Positions 1 to 8,742 of a stretch of DNA of 64,000 bases are shown piece by piece. Within the stretch, counting starts at the first letter, position 1. Each line of letters starts with the position of its first letter. The notes beneath the pieces are model-generated. The model was not told the origin of the DNA. It saw only the letters and a list, made by a program, of their open reading frames with translations, and made no database searches. The translations under genes and the position numbers were made by a program. The stretch comes from Ignavibacteriota bacterium (GTDB taxonomy: Bacteria; Bacteroidota; Ignavibacteria; Ignavibacteriales; Melioribacteraceae): positions 124,001-188,000 of the forward strand of contig JABFGH010000001.1 in assembly GCA_013112585.1 (NCBI GenBank), in the 5' to 3' direction.

Positions 1-467
1 GTGCTGATTACACGCAATGGCATGGCGTGTGGGAACTTCAGGAAGACCTTGGCAAAATGATTACCTGGGCTGCCGAAAAAGGAGATGCCGAAGCTAAAAG
101 ATGGGTTGATTCCAATCATCCCGGCAAATGGATTCCGTTTGCACTTTATGATATACCCGGTAATGCTTGGGGAATTAACTCACACATAAATACAACACCT
201 TTTGTTTATAATAATTACCCGGACTATTGGGAACGTGTTTACAAAAATGTTGAGAAAGCCCACAAGGAAGGACTGCTTACCGACGATCAATGGGAACTTT
301 GGTTAGGCAGATACAATAATAAAGATCATTATCTCGGTACAAAATACACAGAACAGAATGATTCTTTGTATAAGCATTATCAGGATCTTGATAAGAAAGA
401 TACTGAAGCATTTAAAAAACAAGCTGTTGAGTTAGAATTACCGGGTGAAAGTTTTTGGAAATATTAA
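1..467 (+). CDS. C-terminal part of an unrecognised protein (5' truncated)
   Basis: The reading frame (codons begin at position 3) is open to the left edge, so only about 154 C-terminal residues are visible; the GTG at 27 is internal to the frame and is unlikely to be the true start. The fragment is rich in Trp, Tyr, Asp and Lys, looks soluble and mostly helical, and has no CxxCH, Fe-S or P-loop motif. I do not recognise the family. It lies 300 bases upstream of a membrane protein gene and the nap regulatory genes, in the same orientation. A C-terminal helical tail of a periplasmic redox protein is possible but this is only a guess. Confidence 0.6.
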   Translation, partial: ADYTQWHGVWELQEDLGKMITWAAEKGDAEAKRWVDSNHPGKWIPFALYDIPGNAWGINSHINTTPFVYNNYPDYWERVYKNVEKAHKEGLLTDDQWELWLGRYNNKDHYLGTKYTEQNDSLYKHYQDLDKKDTEAFKKQAVELELPGESFWKY

Positions 468-775
468 CCGGAAGGAATACATGTAAAATTACTAATGTCT
501 CTTTTTTTGTTACAGTTTGTTCTTCAAGTTAATTGTTCGAGTAAATAGATTTATGGGAAAAGCATTTTTAAAGATTGCTTTCTCAAAATAAAATATACTG
601 CGGGGCGGCGGAATAATTATCCCTGCCCCAAGGGAAAACCCGCAATTATATAGGCTGTTTAGCAAATTATTGTCCGTAAATACTAAAAGGCTCTGCATAT
701 AAAAAATGACACATTAAAAAATATTTACCTACTCTTTCAAACCGGAGAGTTTATATTCACGTGAGGAAAACAAAT
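468..775. other. Intergenic region with GC-rich alternative hairpins
   Basis: No convincing gene. Most of it is very AT-rich, but positions 599-643 form a GC-rich island in which two exclusive pairings can be drawn: GCGGG (600-604) with CCCGC (639-643), or GGGGC (602-606) with GCCCC (625-629). CCC (621-623) can also pair with GGG (632-634). This could be a terminator-like structure or an RNA leader for the membrane protein gene at 776. There is no run of T after either hairpin, so a simple intrinsic terminator is unlikely. Just before the gene, ACTCT and AGAGT form a small inverted repeat. Confidence 0.35.
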
Positions 776-1351
776 ATGAATAGAAATCAAAAAATAGTTA
801 CTGTAGTTTCCTTGGGAATACTTTGGGGAATCTCGGAGAATATTATTGGCGATTTAGTTCAATCATTTTCACTTCCTATTAGAGGAATGGTTCTTACAAT
901 TTTCACTATTTTCTTTTTAATTAATACAAAAAAACTTGCACCATTCAATGGCTCTATAATAATAACCGGACTAATAGCAGTTTTATTAAAGGCTGTATAT
1001 TATCAAACTATTTTCCATACCGCACTAATTGCCGTAATACTTATGGCTGTTTTTGCCGAATTGTTTTTTATCCTTATCAAAGATTTCAAAAAGGCATCTA
1101 TCTCAGCAAGTATATTTTTAATGATTTACACTTATGTACATGCTATAATAGCTCACAATTATTTTTACGGAAGAAACATTTTTACCCAGTATAAAAATTT
1201 AGTTTATGGGTCTTGGGGGTTAAACCTATCGATTGAATTAATCCTACTATTATTCCTTTTAATAAATGTGATAATAGGCGCAGCAGCCGGCTATTTTTTC
1301 TACAAAGCATCAATAGTAATAAAAAAATATACCAATACGTTTTACGAGTAA
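776..1351 (+). CDS. S-component-like integral membrane protein (paralogue A)
   Basis: About 191 residues with five to six hydrophobic segments and short loops. Start at ATG 776 is preferred over GTG 761 because GTGAGG lies about nine bases upstream. Near the N terminus it carries the pattern W-G-I-S-E-x3-G-x8-P-I-R-G, also found in the proteins at 10662 (WGLAE...PFRG) and 21880 (WAFSE...PFTG), so the three are paralogues. The size and topology resemble S components of ECF transporters, but I cannot name a substrate. It stands alone, upstream of the nap regulators, with a GC-rich structured leader. All three paralogues lie beside molybdoenzyme genes, which suggests a role linked to molybdenum, tungsten or their cofactor (inference). 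Confidence 0.7.
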   Translation: MNRNQKIVTVVSLGILWGISENIIGDLVQSFSLPIRGMVLTIFTIFFLINTKKLAPFNGSIIITGLIAVLLKAVYYQTIFHTALIAVILMAVFAELFFILIKDFKKASISASIFLMIYTYVHAIIAHNYFYGRNIFTQYKNLVYGSWGLNLSIELILLLFLLINVIIGAAAGYFFYKASIVIKKYTNTFYE

Positions 1352-1443
1352 CCCTACTTTCTCATACTAAGTAATAAATTATCAAAGTATAGAAATTTAT
1401 TTGAAATTTTAAGTTGTTTTAAGTTAATTTGAGTGAATTTTGC

Positions 1444-1459
1444 TGGCTTAGATATTGCA
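1444..1459 (+). promoter_or_regulatory. Sigma-54 (-24/-12) promoter of the kinase gene
   Basis: TGGCTTAGATATTGCA fits the sigma-54 consensus TGGCAC-N5-TTGCW with the invariant GG (1445-1446) and GC (1457-1458) exactly twelve bases apart. It lies about 48 bases upstream of the histidine kinase ATG at 1508. Since the second gene of the operon encodes a sigma-54 activator, autoregulation is likely. Confidence 0.7.
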
Positions 1460-1507
1460 TAAAGTATATATTATAATCAGACTTTTTTATGCGAAAAAGG
1501 AGATCAA

Positions 1508-2707
1508 ATGCCCAATTCTGAATTATTAAATAAAGAAGATTTAGTTGCAATTATTGATAGTGTTGATATTGGTATTATCTTCGTCGATAAAGAGAGCAGA
1601 TTTGCCTTTGTTAACAAGGTTGGCGAAAAAATTAGAAGTATTGAGAGCAAAGAGAGAATCGGTACATCTGTTCTAGATTGCCACCATCACAAAGTGCGAG
1701 AAAAAGTTACACAAGACATGAATTCATTTAAGCAAGGGGATTACGCAAGCAGGCACAAAATAATAAAAACTAATGGGCATTATTTTGATAATACATACAA
1801 TGTTGTTAAAGACGAAGATGGTAATTTTCTCGGTGTAGCATTACTAAGCCAGGATATAACTGAAAAAAAATATTTGGAAGACGAGTTAAAAAAGGCAAAT
1901 GCTAAACTTGAATGGAAGATAAAGGAGAGAACAAAAGAAATAAATCAAGCCTGCGAAAAATTAAAGGTTGCTGAAAAGCAGCTTTTGCAGTCAGAAAAAA
2001 TGGCGGCAATTGGGCAATTTGTATCGGGCTTAGCCCATGAAATTAATAACCCCTTAGACGGTATTCAAAATTGCATTAGGGCAGTTATTGCCGACCCAAA
2101 TGATAAGGAGCAAACGGGAGTATTTTTACCATTAGCATTGGAGGGCTTATACAAAATTGAGGTTCTGGTTAAACAGCTTTTGGAATACGCGAAACCAAAA
2201 TCGAGTGAAATGAAAAGCTGCAATATTAAAAACATTGTTGAAGAATCAATTTCAATAGTAAGATTTAAATTAAAAGAAAAGAAAATTGAACTGCATACAC
2301 ATTATGAAAATGAAGATTTAGAAATTCACGGAGAAGCTCATTATGTTGGTCAGGTATTTGTAAATCTACTTATAAATGCAATTGATGCCTGCGAAGAAAA
2401 GGAAAAAATAGAAATTAAAATTATTCAAGAAAATGAAAATGTTCGAGTAAAAATTATCGATTCAGGCTGCGGTATTGCAGCAGAAGATATCAAAAAAATA
2501 TATGACCCGTTTTATACTACAAAACAGAAAAAAAATGGAACCGGGTTAGGGCTTTATCTTAGTTATAATGTTATTAAAGCACATGGCGGAGATATATTTG
2601 TAAAAAGTGAAATTGATAAAGGTTCTGAATTTATGATTGAACTTCCTCTTGCAGCTTTTGCACAGAAAGCTGTAATTGAAAATAAATTAATAGAAGAATT
2701 ATTTTAA
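1508..2707 (+). CDS. Soluble PAS-domain sensor histidine kinase
   Basis: 399 residues without transmembrane segments, so a cytoplasmic sensor. Order: PAS domain (about 10-120), coiled coil (120-165), HisKA dimerisation domain with the phospho-accepting His at 177 (GLAHEINNPLDGI), and HATPase domain with N box (NLLINAIDAC), G1 (DSGCGIA) and G2 (GTGLGLYLS). The PAS domain contains CHHH at residues 58-61; a Cys-His at this place occurs in PAS domains proposed to bind haem or metal, so redox or gas sensing is possible. The response regulator gene follows 12 bases later, which makes them a cognate pair. A sigma-54 promoter lies upstream. AGGAG at about 1498 gives a strong ribosome binding site. 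Confidence 0.92.
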   Translation: MPNSELLNKEDLVAIIDSVDIGIIFVDKESRFAFVNKVGEKIRSIESKERIGTSVLDCHHHKVREKVTQDMNSFKQGDYASRHKIIKTNGHYFDNTYNVVKDEDGNFLGVALLSQDITEKKYLEDELKKANAKLEWKIKERTKEINQACEKLKVAEKQLLQSEKMAAIGQFVSGLAHEINNPLDGIQNCIRAVIADPNDKEQTGVFLPLALEGLYKIEVLVKQLLEYAKPKSSEMKSCNIKNIVEESISIVRFKLKEKKIELHTHYENEDLEIHGEAHYVGQVFVNLLINAIDACEEKEKIEIKIIQENENVRVKIIDSGCGIAAEDIKKIYDPFYTTKQKKNGTGLGLYLSYNVIKAHGGDIFVKSEIDKGSEFMIELPLAAFAQKAVIENKLIEELF

Positions 2708-2719
2708 GCAGTAAGTGTT

Positions 2720-4072
2720 ATGATTAAAATTATTGTAATTGAAGACGAAAGAATTAAAAGAATTACAATGAGCCAGGCTTTAAAAAAAGCAAATTATCAT
2801 GTAAATGATTTTGGAAACCCGGTTGTTGCTTTAAAGTATTTTAAAAATAATGGAGCCGATCTTGTAATATCCGATATCCGAATGGAAGACTTAGATGGCT
2901 TTGAAGTTTTGGAAAAAGTTAAACAAATTAATTCAGCTACGGATGTTATTTTAATGACTGCCTTCGGAACGATTGAATCAGCAGTTAATGCCATGAAAAA
3001 AGGCGCCTACGATTTTATTACAAAACCTTTTTCTTCCGAAGAATTAATCTTACTTGTTCAAAAATATGAAAAACTGAAAAACTTACTTGACGAAAATATT
3101 TTATTAAAGAAAATATTAGAAGACAGATATTCTTTTCATAACCTAATCGGCAAATCGAAAGTTATGATAGATCTTTTTGACCAAATTGAAATGGTTAGCT
3201 CGAGTGAAATGTCGGTTTTAATTGAAGGTGAAAGCGGTACCGGAAAAGAAGTTGTTGCAAATGCAATTCATTATAACAGCGATAGAAAAGAAAAACCTTT
3301 TATTAAATTAAGCTGTGCTGCTCTTAACGAATCCCTTTTGGAGAGCGAACTTTTTGGGCATGAAAAAGGAGCATTTACCGGCGCTTATAAAGAGAAGCAG
3401 GGGCGATTTGAGGTTGCCGATGGCGGCACTCTTTTTTTAGACGATATCGATGATATACCCCTAAGCTCTCAAGTTAAATTATTACGCGTATTGCAGGAAA
3501 GGGAATTTGAAAGAGTAGGAGCTACAAAACCTACCAAAGTAAATGTACGAATTATCTGTGCTACTAAAGTTGATTTATGGGAATTAGTTGAAAAGAAACA
3601 ATTTCGAGAAGACTTATTCTACCGGCTAAGGGTTATTCCAATTCGTATTCCGCCCTTAAGAGAAAGAAAAGAAGACATTCCTTTATTGGTTGAACATTTC
3701 TTAATTAAAAGTAAAAAGGAGAAACTTCACTTTACTCCCGAAGCATTAGAATTATTAACATGCTACAATTGGCCCGGCAACATACGTCAACTTGAAAATG
3801 CTGTTTACAGAATCTCTGCTTTTACAAAAACCAATGAAGTTACAAGAGATATGATTCCCGAAGATTTAATTTGCGGTAAAGAACAGCCTATAAAATTTTC
3901 AATTTATAATAATGATAAAATTGACCTGCAGAAATTTATTGAAAAAATAGAAAAAGAAACGATTGAGTGGGCATTGGCTAGGACAGATCATAACCAATCC
4001 AAAGCTGCAGAAATATTAAAACTTAAAAGAACAACTTTGCGTGATAAAATGAAAAAATTTGATGTTCATTAA
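2720..4072 (+). CDS. NtrC-family sigma-54 response regulator
   Basis: 450 residues with a receiver domain (1-120, phospho-acceptor Asp52 in VISDIRM), a AAA+ sigma-54 activator domain (about 140-370, Walker A GESGTGKE, complete GAFTGA loop, Walker B GTLFLDDID) and a C-terminal Fis-type helix-turn-helix (NQSKAAEILKLKRTTLRDKM). It is the partner of the kinase just upstream. The next operon, which carries porin and nap genes, starts with a sigma-54 promoter 109 bases downstream, so this protein is the likely activator of nitrate respiration genes. The signal is unknown. Confidence 0.95.
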   Translation: MIKIIVIEDERIKRITMSQALKKANYHVNDFGNPVVALKYFKNNGADLVISDIRMEDLDGFEVLEKVKQINSATDVILMTAFGTIESAVNAMKKGAYDFITKPFSSEELILLVQKYEKLKNLLDENILLKKILEDRYSFHNLIGKSKVMIDLFDQIEMVSSSEMSVLIEGESGTGKEVVANAIHYNSDRKEKPFIKLSCAALNESLLESELFGHEKGAFTGAYKEKQGRFEVADGGTLFLDDIDDIPLSSQVKLLRVLQEREFERVGATKPTKVNVRIICATKVDLWELVEKKQFREDLFYRLRVIPIRIPPLRERKEDIPLLVEHFLIKSKKEKLHFTPEALELLTCYNWPGNIRQLENAVYRISAFTKTNEVTRDMIPEDLICGKEQPIKFSIYNNDKIDLQKFIEKIEKETIEWALARTDHNQSKAAEILKLKRTTLRDKMKKFDVH

Positions 4073-4180
4073 GGATAGACGGATATTTGTCTGCTGACGA
4101 AATAACGTCTCACTGATAGATTTATCTATGTATAAAAATGATAATTTAGTTCATAATCAAAAGATAATTGAGTTTTTATG

Positions 4181-4196
4181 TGGCATAAAAGTTGCA
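4181..4196 (+). promoter_or_regulatory. Sigma-54 (-24/-12) promoter of the porin-nap operon
   Basis: TGGCATAAAAGTTGCA matches TGGCAC-N5-TTGCW; GG (4182-4183) and GC (4194-4195) are twelve bases apart. The predicted transcript start is near 4207, about 36 bases before the porin ATG at 4243, and AGGAGA lies just before that ATG. It sits directly downstream of a sigma-54 activator gene. Confidence 0.8.
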
Positions 4197-4242
4197 TTTT
4201 GTCTTATTATATTAATTAATTTCTTAAAATAGGAGAACATAA

Positions 4243-5727
4243 ATGAAAAGTATTATGAAGTTTGTATTGTTAATGTTTATTTTCGCCGGAGTAAGTTTAA
4301 ACGCTCAAAGTGAAGCAAAAAAAATCGGCTTCAAATTGAACGGAGTTTATACTGCTTGGGGTCAGTTACAAAATGATTTCAGATTGGGTGCAGTTCCTTA
4401 CGCAGACCATTACATTGTACAAATGTTTCGTTTAAATCTTGCTGTAAATTACGGCAAAGATATTAAAGCTGTAACAAGAATGGACCTTGGACAAGGCTGG
4501 TGGGGTGTTGATAATGTGCCTCCTTCATACAGAGGTGCAAGCGGATTGTTTGACAACAAAGATGCAAACTACTATTTACACGTTGATCATGCATACTTGT
4601 GGTTCAAATTCCATCCTATCAATACAGCATTTACAGTTGGTAGATTCAATTGGTCACTCGGCAACAAACTTGTTCTCGATAACAATTGGGATGGTATTTC
4701 AGCCGATGTAAACATTAACAACAATAACTTAAAACTGGGCTGGATTAAAGTTTCAGAAGGCGTTAACGGTATCTCAGATTATGACAAAGGTAAAGCTTTA
4801 CCATACGGAAACAATGATCCATTGGATGCAAATCTTTTACTTGCTTCTTACACAGCCAAAATTAAAACAACAAATTTAGAAGTTTATGGTATGTATTATA
4901 AAGATGCCGGTATTAACGATTCCACAGCATTTAATATTGACGGACTTCATTATAACCGACCAAGATTTACTCCTCAAGTAACATCTCTCGGCGTTTTTGG
5001 TATTGCAGGTTCTTCTAAATTGGATAGGCTGAGTCTTACCTACGAAGCAAACTATTTAATCGGTAAAGATGATATTAATAATCCAACTCACGCAGGATTT
5101 TTGAATACCTCTGACGGAAGCAAAACTGATCCTCTTAAATATGATATCAATAATGGTGACTTAGCCGGATACAATATATACCTCAAAATGAATTATGCAG
5201 TAACTGATGTTGTAACCTTCGGCTTAACCGCAGGAATGGGTTCGGGAGATGATGACCCGACTTCAGGAAAAGGTAATGTTAATAAACTTAGAACTTCAGG
5301 CTTCTTTTATATGACCGAAGTTTGGGAAGATTCAATTATGCCGGATGAAGAAGGAATTACACCTCAAGGTTTAGGCGCTCCAAATATACGAGCTTACAGA
5401 GAGTTAGAAAATACTACTGCAATTCAGGGTAATGTGCTTTTTAAAATTACACCTAAATGGAATTTCTTCACCTCCTTTACATATTTGATGGCTACCGAGC
5501 CGATTTATGCATGGACAGCAGCAGGACCGGATTTAAATACAAGCGCTGATGATATAGGAATGGAAGTTGACTTTAAGACAGACTATAAAATCTATGATAA
5601 ATTAACTCTAACATTTAGAGGCGGATATTTTATACCCGGAACAGGCGGTCAATATTTAATAAACGGAAATGACAAAAATGATGATCCTGCTTATGAACTT
5701 AAAACAACAATAACTTTTAAATTCTAA
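4243..5727 (+). CDS. Outer-membrane beta-barrel porin of the nap operon
   Basis: 494 residues with a Sec signal peptide (MKSIMKFVLLMFIFAGVSLNAQ, cleavage near 22) followed by alternating amphipathic strands rich in Gly, Asn, Tyr and Asp and ending in a strand with terminal Phe (ELKTTITFKF), typical of an outer-membrane barrel. I see no plug domain or OmpA domain. It is first in an operon with the tetrahaem cytochrome and NapA and is read from the sigma-54 promoter at 4181, so it may admit nitrate or another anion to the periplasm. The exact porin family and the substrate are not clear from sequence. Confidence 0.8.
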   Translation: MKSIMKFVLLMFIFAGVSLNAQSEAKKIGFKLNGVYTAWGQLQNDFRLGAVPYADHYIVQMFRLNLAVNYGKDIKAVTRMDLGQGWWGVDNVPPSYRGASGLFDNKDANYYLHVDHAYLWFKFHPINTAFTVGRFNWSLGNKLVLDNNWDGISADVNINNNNLKLGWIKVSEGVNGISDYDKGKALPYGNNDPLDANLLLASYTAKIKTTNLEVYGMYYKDAGINDSTAFNIDGLHYNRPRFTPQVTSLGVFGIAGSSKLDRLSLTYEANYLIGKDDINNPTHAGFLNTSDGSKTDPLKYDINNGDLAGYNIYLKMNYAVTDVVTFGLTAGMGSGDDDPTSGKGNVNKLRTSGFFYMTEVWEDSIMPDEEGITPQGLGAPNIRAYRELENTTAIQGNVLFKITPKWNFFTSFTYLMATEPIYAWTAAGPDLNTSADDIGMEVDFKTDYKIYDKLTLTFRGGYFIPGTGGQYLINGNDKNDDPAYELKTTITFKF

Positions 5728-5743
5728 ATTAAACTAGGAAAAG

Positions 5744-6106
5744 ATGATGAAAAAATTTTATCTAATTACATTATTCCTTGTAGCAATCGGTATTGTATCG
5801 CTGGGCTTCACCAACAACCAAAGTGATGAAAAACATCCTGATGTTGACTGGAGTATTGGCTGCCAGGATTGCCACGCAGAGGAAACACCGGATATCTACA
5901 AGGCTTGGGAAAACAGCAGTCATGGAATGGTTAATTTCGGCTGCTACATCTGTCACGGAGATGGAGAAGTGACATTTTACTCACAAGGCAGCGATGCTAC
6001 ATGCGGCGGCTGTCATGCAGGTCAACTTGTAGAGTTTGAAAAAACAAAATTTAATAGCTGTTATGATTGCCATAATGGTCATACACTAAAATTTCATAAT
6101 GAATAA
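5744..6106 (+). CDS. napM: Small periplasmic tetrahaem cytochrome c (NapM-like)
   Basis: 120 residues with an N-terminal signal/anchor hydrophobic segment (about 5-23) and four CxxCH haem-binding motifs: CQDCH, CYICH, CGGCH and CYDCH. It starts 17 bases after the porin gene and ends 21 bases before napA. The position and the four haems match NapM, the electron carrier of Desulfovibrio-type nap clusters that stand in for NapB/NapC. No NapC-like or NapB-like gene is present in the window, so electrons probably pass from NapGH through this cytochrome to NapA. Confidence 0.82.
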   Translation: MMKKFYLITLFLVAIGIVSLGFTNNQSDEKHPDVDWSIGCQDCHAEETPDIYKAWENSSHGMVNFGCYICHGDGEVTFYSQGSDATCGGCHAGQLVEFEKTKFNSCYDCHNGHTLKFHNE

Positions 6107-6127
6107 TTGATTATTGGAGGAAAATAA

Positions 6128-8416
6128 ATGAGTTTAAGTAGAAGAGATTTTTTAAGAGCATCAGCATTAGCAGCCGCTGCTACAACACTCGGAATAGGTT
6201 CGGTCTTCAATAATAAAGTTTTAGCTAAAGCCGGTATCGATAAAGAGCAATTTATTCAAGACAGTAGAGGCGTTAAGTGGCACAAATCTGTTTGCCGTTT
6301 ATGCGGTGTTGGATGCGGTGTTATGCTTGGTGTTAAAGATGGTAAACCTTTCGGTATCCGCGGAGATAAAGAAAATACTATTAACGAAGGTTTACTTTGC
6401 GTAAAAGGTTTTTATCTAAATAAAATGATAAGCGCTAAAAACCGTCTCCTGTATCCTATGATTAGAAAAAACGGCAAACTTACAAGAGCAACCTGGGATG
6501 AAGCTCTTGACCTAGTTGCAACCAAGTTTTCTGAAATTAGAGATACACATGGATCGGATGCTTTGGCATTTTACGGTTCGGGGCAGGCAGAAACAGAAGA
6601 AACTTATGTAGCTAATAAGTTATTTAAAGGACACATCGGAACAAATAATGTTGAAGGTAACCCCCGTTTATGTATGGCTAGCGCCGTTGGCGGATACATC
6701 TCAACCTTTGGTGCCGACGAACCTGTTGGTACTTACGATGATATCGAAAAATGTGATATGTTTCTTTTAATTGGAAGTAACACAGCTGAAGCACATCCTG
6801 TACTTTACGATAGACTTGTAAAACGCAAAAAAAGAAATCCAAATGTAAAAGTTGTGATTATTGATCCGAGAAAAACACCGACAAATAAAATTGCAGATTT
6901 ACATTTGCAGGTAATACCGGGTTATGATCTCGCAATTGTGAACGCTATTGCTAAATTACTTATTGATAATGGTCATACTGATGAACAGTTTATTAAGGAC
7001 AGCGTAAATTTCAGCGATGGTAAAAACCCGATAACCTATGATGACTATAAAAAATTCCTTAAAAAATATACACCCGAATACGCAGCAGAGCAATGCGGTG
7101 TAAGCCCGGAAGATATTAAAAAGGCTGCAAAACTATTCGGTGAGGTTCCAAGAGTAATGACAATGTGGTGCATGGGAGTTAATCAGAGAGTTGCCGGAGT
7201 ATTTCTGAATAACTTAATCCATAACCTGCATTTGCTAACAGGCAAAATTGGTAAAGACGGCTGTGATTCATTTTCATTAACAGGTCAGCCGAATGCCTGC
7301 GGCGGTGTTCGTGAAGGCGGCGGATTGAGTCATTTACTTCCGGGGCACAGAGTTGTTGCTAACGCTCAGCACAGAAAAGAAATTGCGGAATTATGGAATG
7401 TATCGCCGGATAAAATTCAGCCGAAACCGGGTAAACATACAGTAGCTATGTTCGATGCCCTTGGTAAAGATATAAAGGGAATGTACGTTCTTTGCACAAA
7501 CCCGGCGCAATCACTGCCAAACCTTAGTAAATACTTAAAAGGAATGGAAGATGCATTTTTGGTTGTCGCAGAATCTTTCCATCCAACAGAAACCACACAG
7601 TTAGCAGATGTAATTTTACCAGCAGCTTTCTGGGGAGAAAAAGAAGGTGTTTACGGCTGTACCGAAAGACGCTCGCAGCATATGGCGCAAGCATTGCAGC
7701 CGATGGGTGAAGCAAGATGGGATGGATTTATTCTTGCAGACCTTGCAAAACGAATGGGATATAAAGAAAACTTTGAACATTTTACATCTGCCGAAGCTAT
7801 TTGGAGCGAGTATATTAAATCTACTAAAGGAAAAGATATGGACCTAACCGGTGCACCGTACTCCCGCTTAAAAGAAGTTCGCGGTTTAAGGTGGCCTGTT
7901 CCTTCCGTGGATCATCCCGGTACAACTCATCGCTTCACTAAAGGCGATCCTTATTTCCCTGAAGATAAAGCTGCCGGAAGAAGAATGTATTTCTATACTA
8001 AGCCCGACGGAAGAGCGGTTATTTATGCTAGACCTGATAAGGGACCGGAAGAAAAAACTTCTAAAGAATATCCTATTGCTTTAACCACCGGACGTATTCT
8101 TGAGCAATGGCATACAATGACGATGACCGGTCAAGTTCCAGAATTAGTAAGAGCCGCGCCTGAACCTTATGTGGAAATAAATCCGGATGATGCTAAAGAT
8201 CTTGGTTTATCTACACGGGATAAAGTTAGGATGGTTACAAAACGAGGTTCTTTGATTGTGGAAGCAAAAGTAATCGACAGACCGCGCAAAGGAACTATTT
8301 TTGTACCTTGGCACTGGCCTGAAAGCCTAACTAATATTCTTACGATTGATGCTGTTGACCCGGGTTCTAAAGAGCCGGAGTACAAAGTTGCAGCATGCAG
8401 ATTAGAAAAAGTATAA
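6128..8416 (+). CDS. napA: Periplasmic nitrate reductase catalytic subunit NapA
   Basis: 762 residues. N-terminal Tat signal (SRRDFLRASALAAA), then a [4Fe-4S] site with Cys56, Cys59, Cys63 and Cys91, and the NapA-type molybdenum ligand Cys182 in NPRLCMASAV. The segment GQPNACGGVREGG and the C-terminal molydopterin-dinucleotide-binding domain (around 640-762) fit the NapA/formate dehydrogenase branch of bis-MGD enzymes. The neighbours NapD, NapG, NapH and the small cytochrome favour nitrate as substrate. Strong ribosome binding site GGAGGAAA. A 12-bp perfect hairpin follows the stop codon, before napD. Confidence 0.92.
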   Translation: MSLSRRDFLRASALAAAATTLGIGSVFNNKVLAKAGIDKEQFIQDSRGVKWHKSVCRLCGVGCGVMLGVKDGKPFGIRGDKENTINEGLLCVKGFYLNKMISAKNRLLYPMIRKNGKLTRATWDEALDLVATKFSEIRDTHGSDALAFYGSGQAETEETYVANKLFKGHIGTNNVEGNPRLCMASAVGGYISTFGADEPVGTYDDIEKCDMFLLIGSNTAEAHPVLYDRLVKRKKRNPNVKVVIIDPRKTPTNKIADLHLQVIPGYDLAIVNAIAKLLIDNGHTDEQFIKDSVNFSDGKNPITYDDYKKFLKKYTPEYAAEQCGVSPEDIKKAAKLFGEVPRVMTMWCMGVNQRVAGVFLNNLIHNLHLLTGKIGKDGCDSFSLTGQPNACGGVREGGGLSHLLPGHRVVANAQHRKEIAELWNVSPDKIQPKPGKHTVAMFDALGKDIKGMYVLCTNPAQSLPNLSKYLKGMEDAFLVVAESFHPTETTQLADVILPAAFWGEKEGVYGCTERRSQHMAQALQPMGEARWDGFILADLAKRMGYKENFEHFTSAEAIWSEYIKSTKGKDMDLTGAPYSRLKEVRGLRWPVPSVDHPGTTHRFTKGDPYFPEDKAAGRRMYFYTKPDGRAVIYARPDKGPEEKTSKEYPIALTTGRILEQWHTMTMTGQVPELVRAAPEPYVEINPDDAKDLGLSTRDKVRMVTKRGSLIVEAKVIDRPRKGTIFVPWHWPESLTNILTIDAVDPGSKEPEYKVAACRLEKV

Positions 8417-8427
8417 ATGTTATCATT

Positions 8428-8458
8428 TTATTGGGATTGTCTTTGGCAATCCCAATAA
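8428..8458 (+). promoter_or_regulatory. Perfect 12-bp hairpin between napA and napD
   Basis: TTATTGGGATTG (8428-8439) is fully complementary to CAATCCCAATAA (8447-8458) across a seven-base loop. No T-run follows, so it is more likely an mRNA-stabilising or partial attenuating structure that sets the ratio of NapA to NapDGH than a full terminator. Confidence 0.6.
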
Positions 8459-8477
8459 ATATTTAAGGAGTTTATAA

Positions 8478-8735
8478 ATGATTATTGCAAGTATGATTGT
8501 AAAAACAGAAACAGAAAAGGTTAACGATATAGTTTTGAAATTACAAAAACTGCCTAATGTAACTACGCATGGTGTTCATAAGGAAAATAATATTATTGTA
8601 TTGGTTGAAGCTGAATCGGATGATAAATTAAAAGAAATAGGAAGATATATATCTTCAGAATTTGAAGGAGTTTACGGAACATACCCTACTTTTGTTTCCG
8701 GTGATGAAGAGATAGGTTTAGACACTGCTGTGTAA
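8478..8735 (+). CDS. napD: NapD-like chaperone for NapA
   Basis: 85 residues, the usual size of NapD. It begins MIIASMIVKTETEKVNDIV and has the short beta-alpha-beta ferredoxin-like pattern of this family. NapD binds the Tat signal of NapA in the cytoplasm and holds it until the cofactor is inserted. It lies between napA and napG in the same direction. AAGGAG precedes the ATG. Identification rests on size, fold pattern and position. Confidence 0.85.
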   Translation: MIIASMIVKTETEKVNDIVLKLQKLPNVTTHGVHKENNIIVLVEAESDDKLKEIGRYISSEFEGVYGTYPTFVSGDEEIGLDTAV

Positions 8736-8742
8736 TTAAGCC

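Noticed and set aside
510..698. Minus-strand 62-codon frame
   Set aside because: It covers the GC-rich hairpin island, has no ribosome site or family resemblance, and is flanked by AT-rich non-coding sequence.
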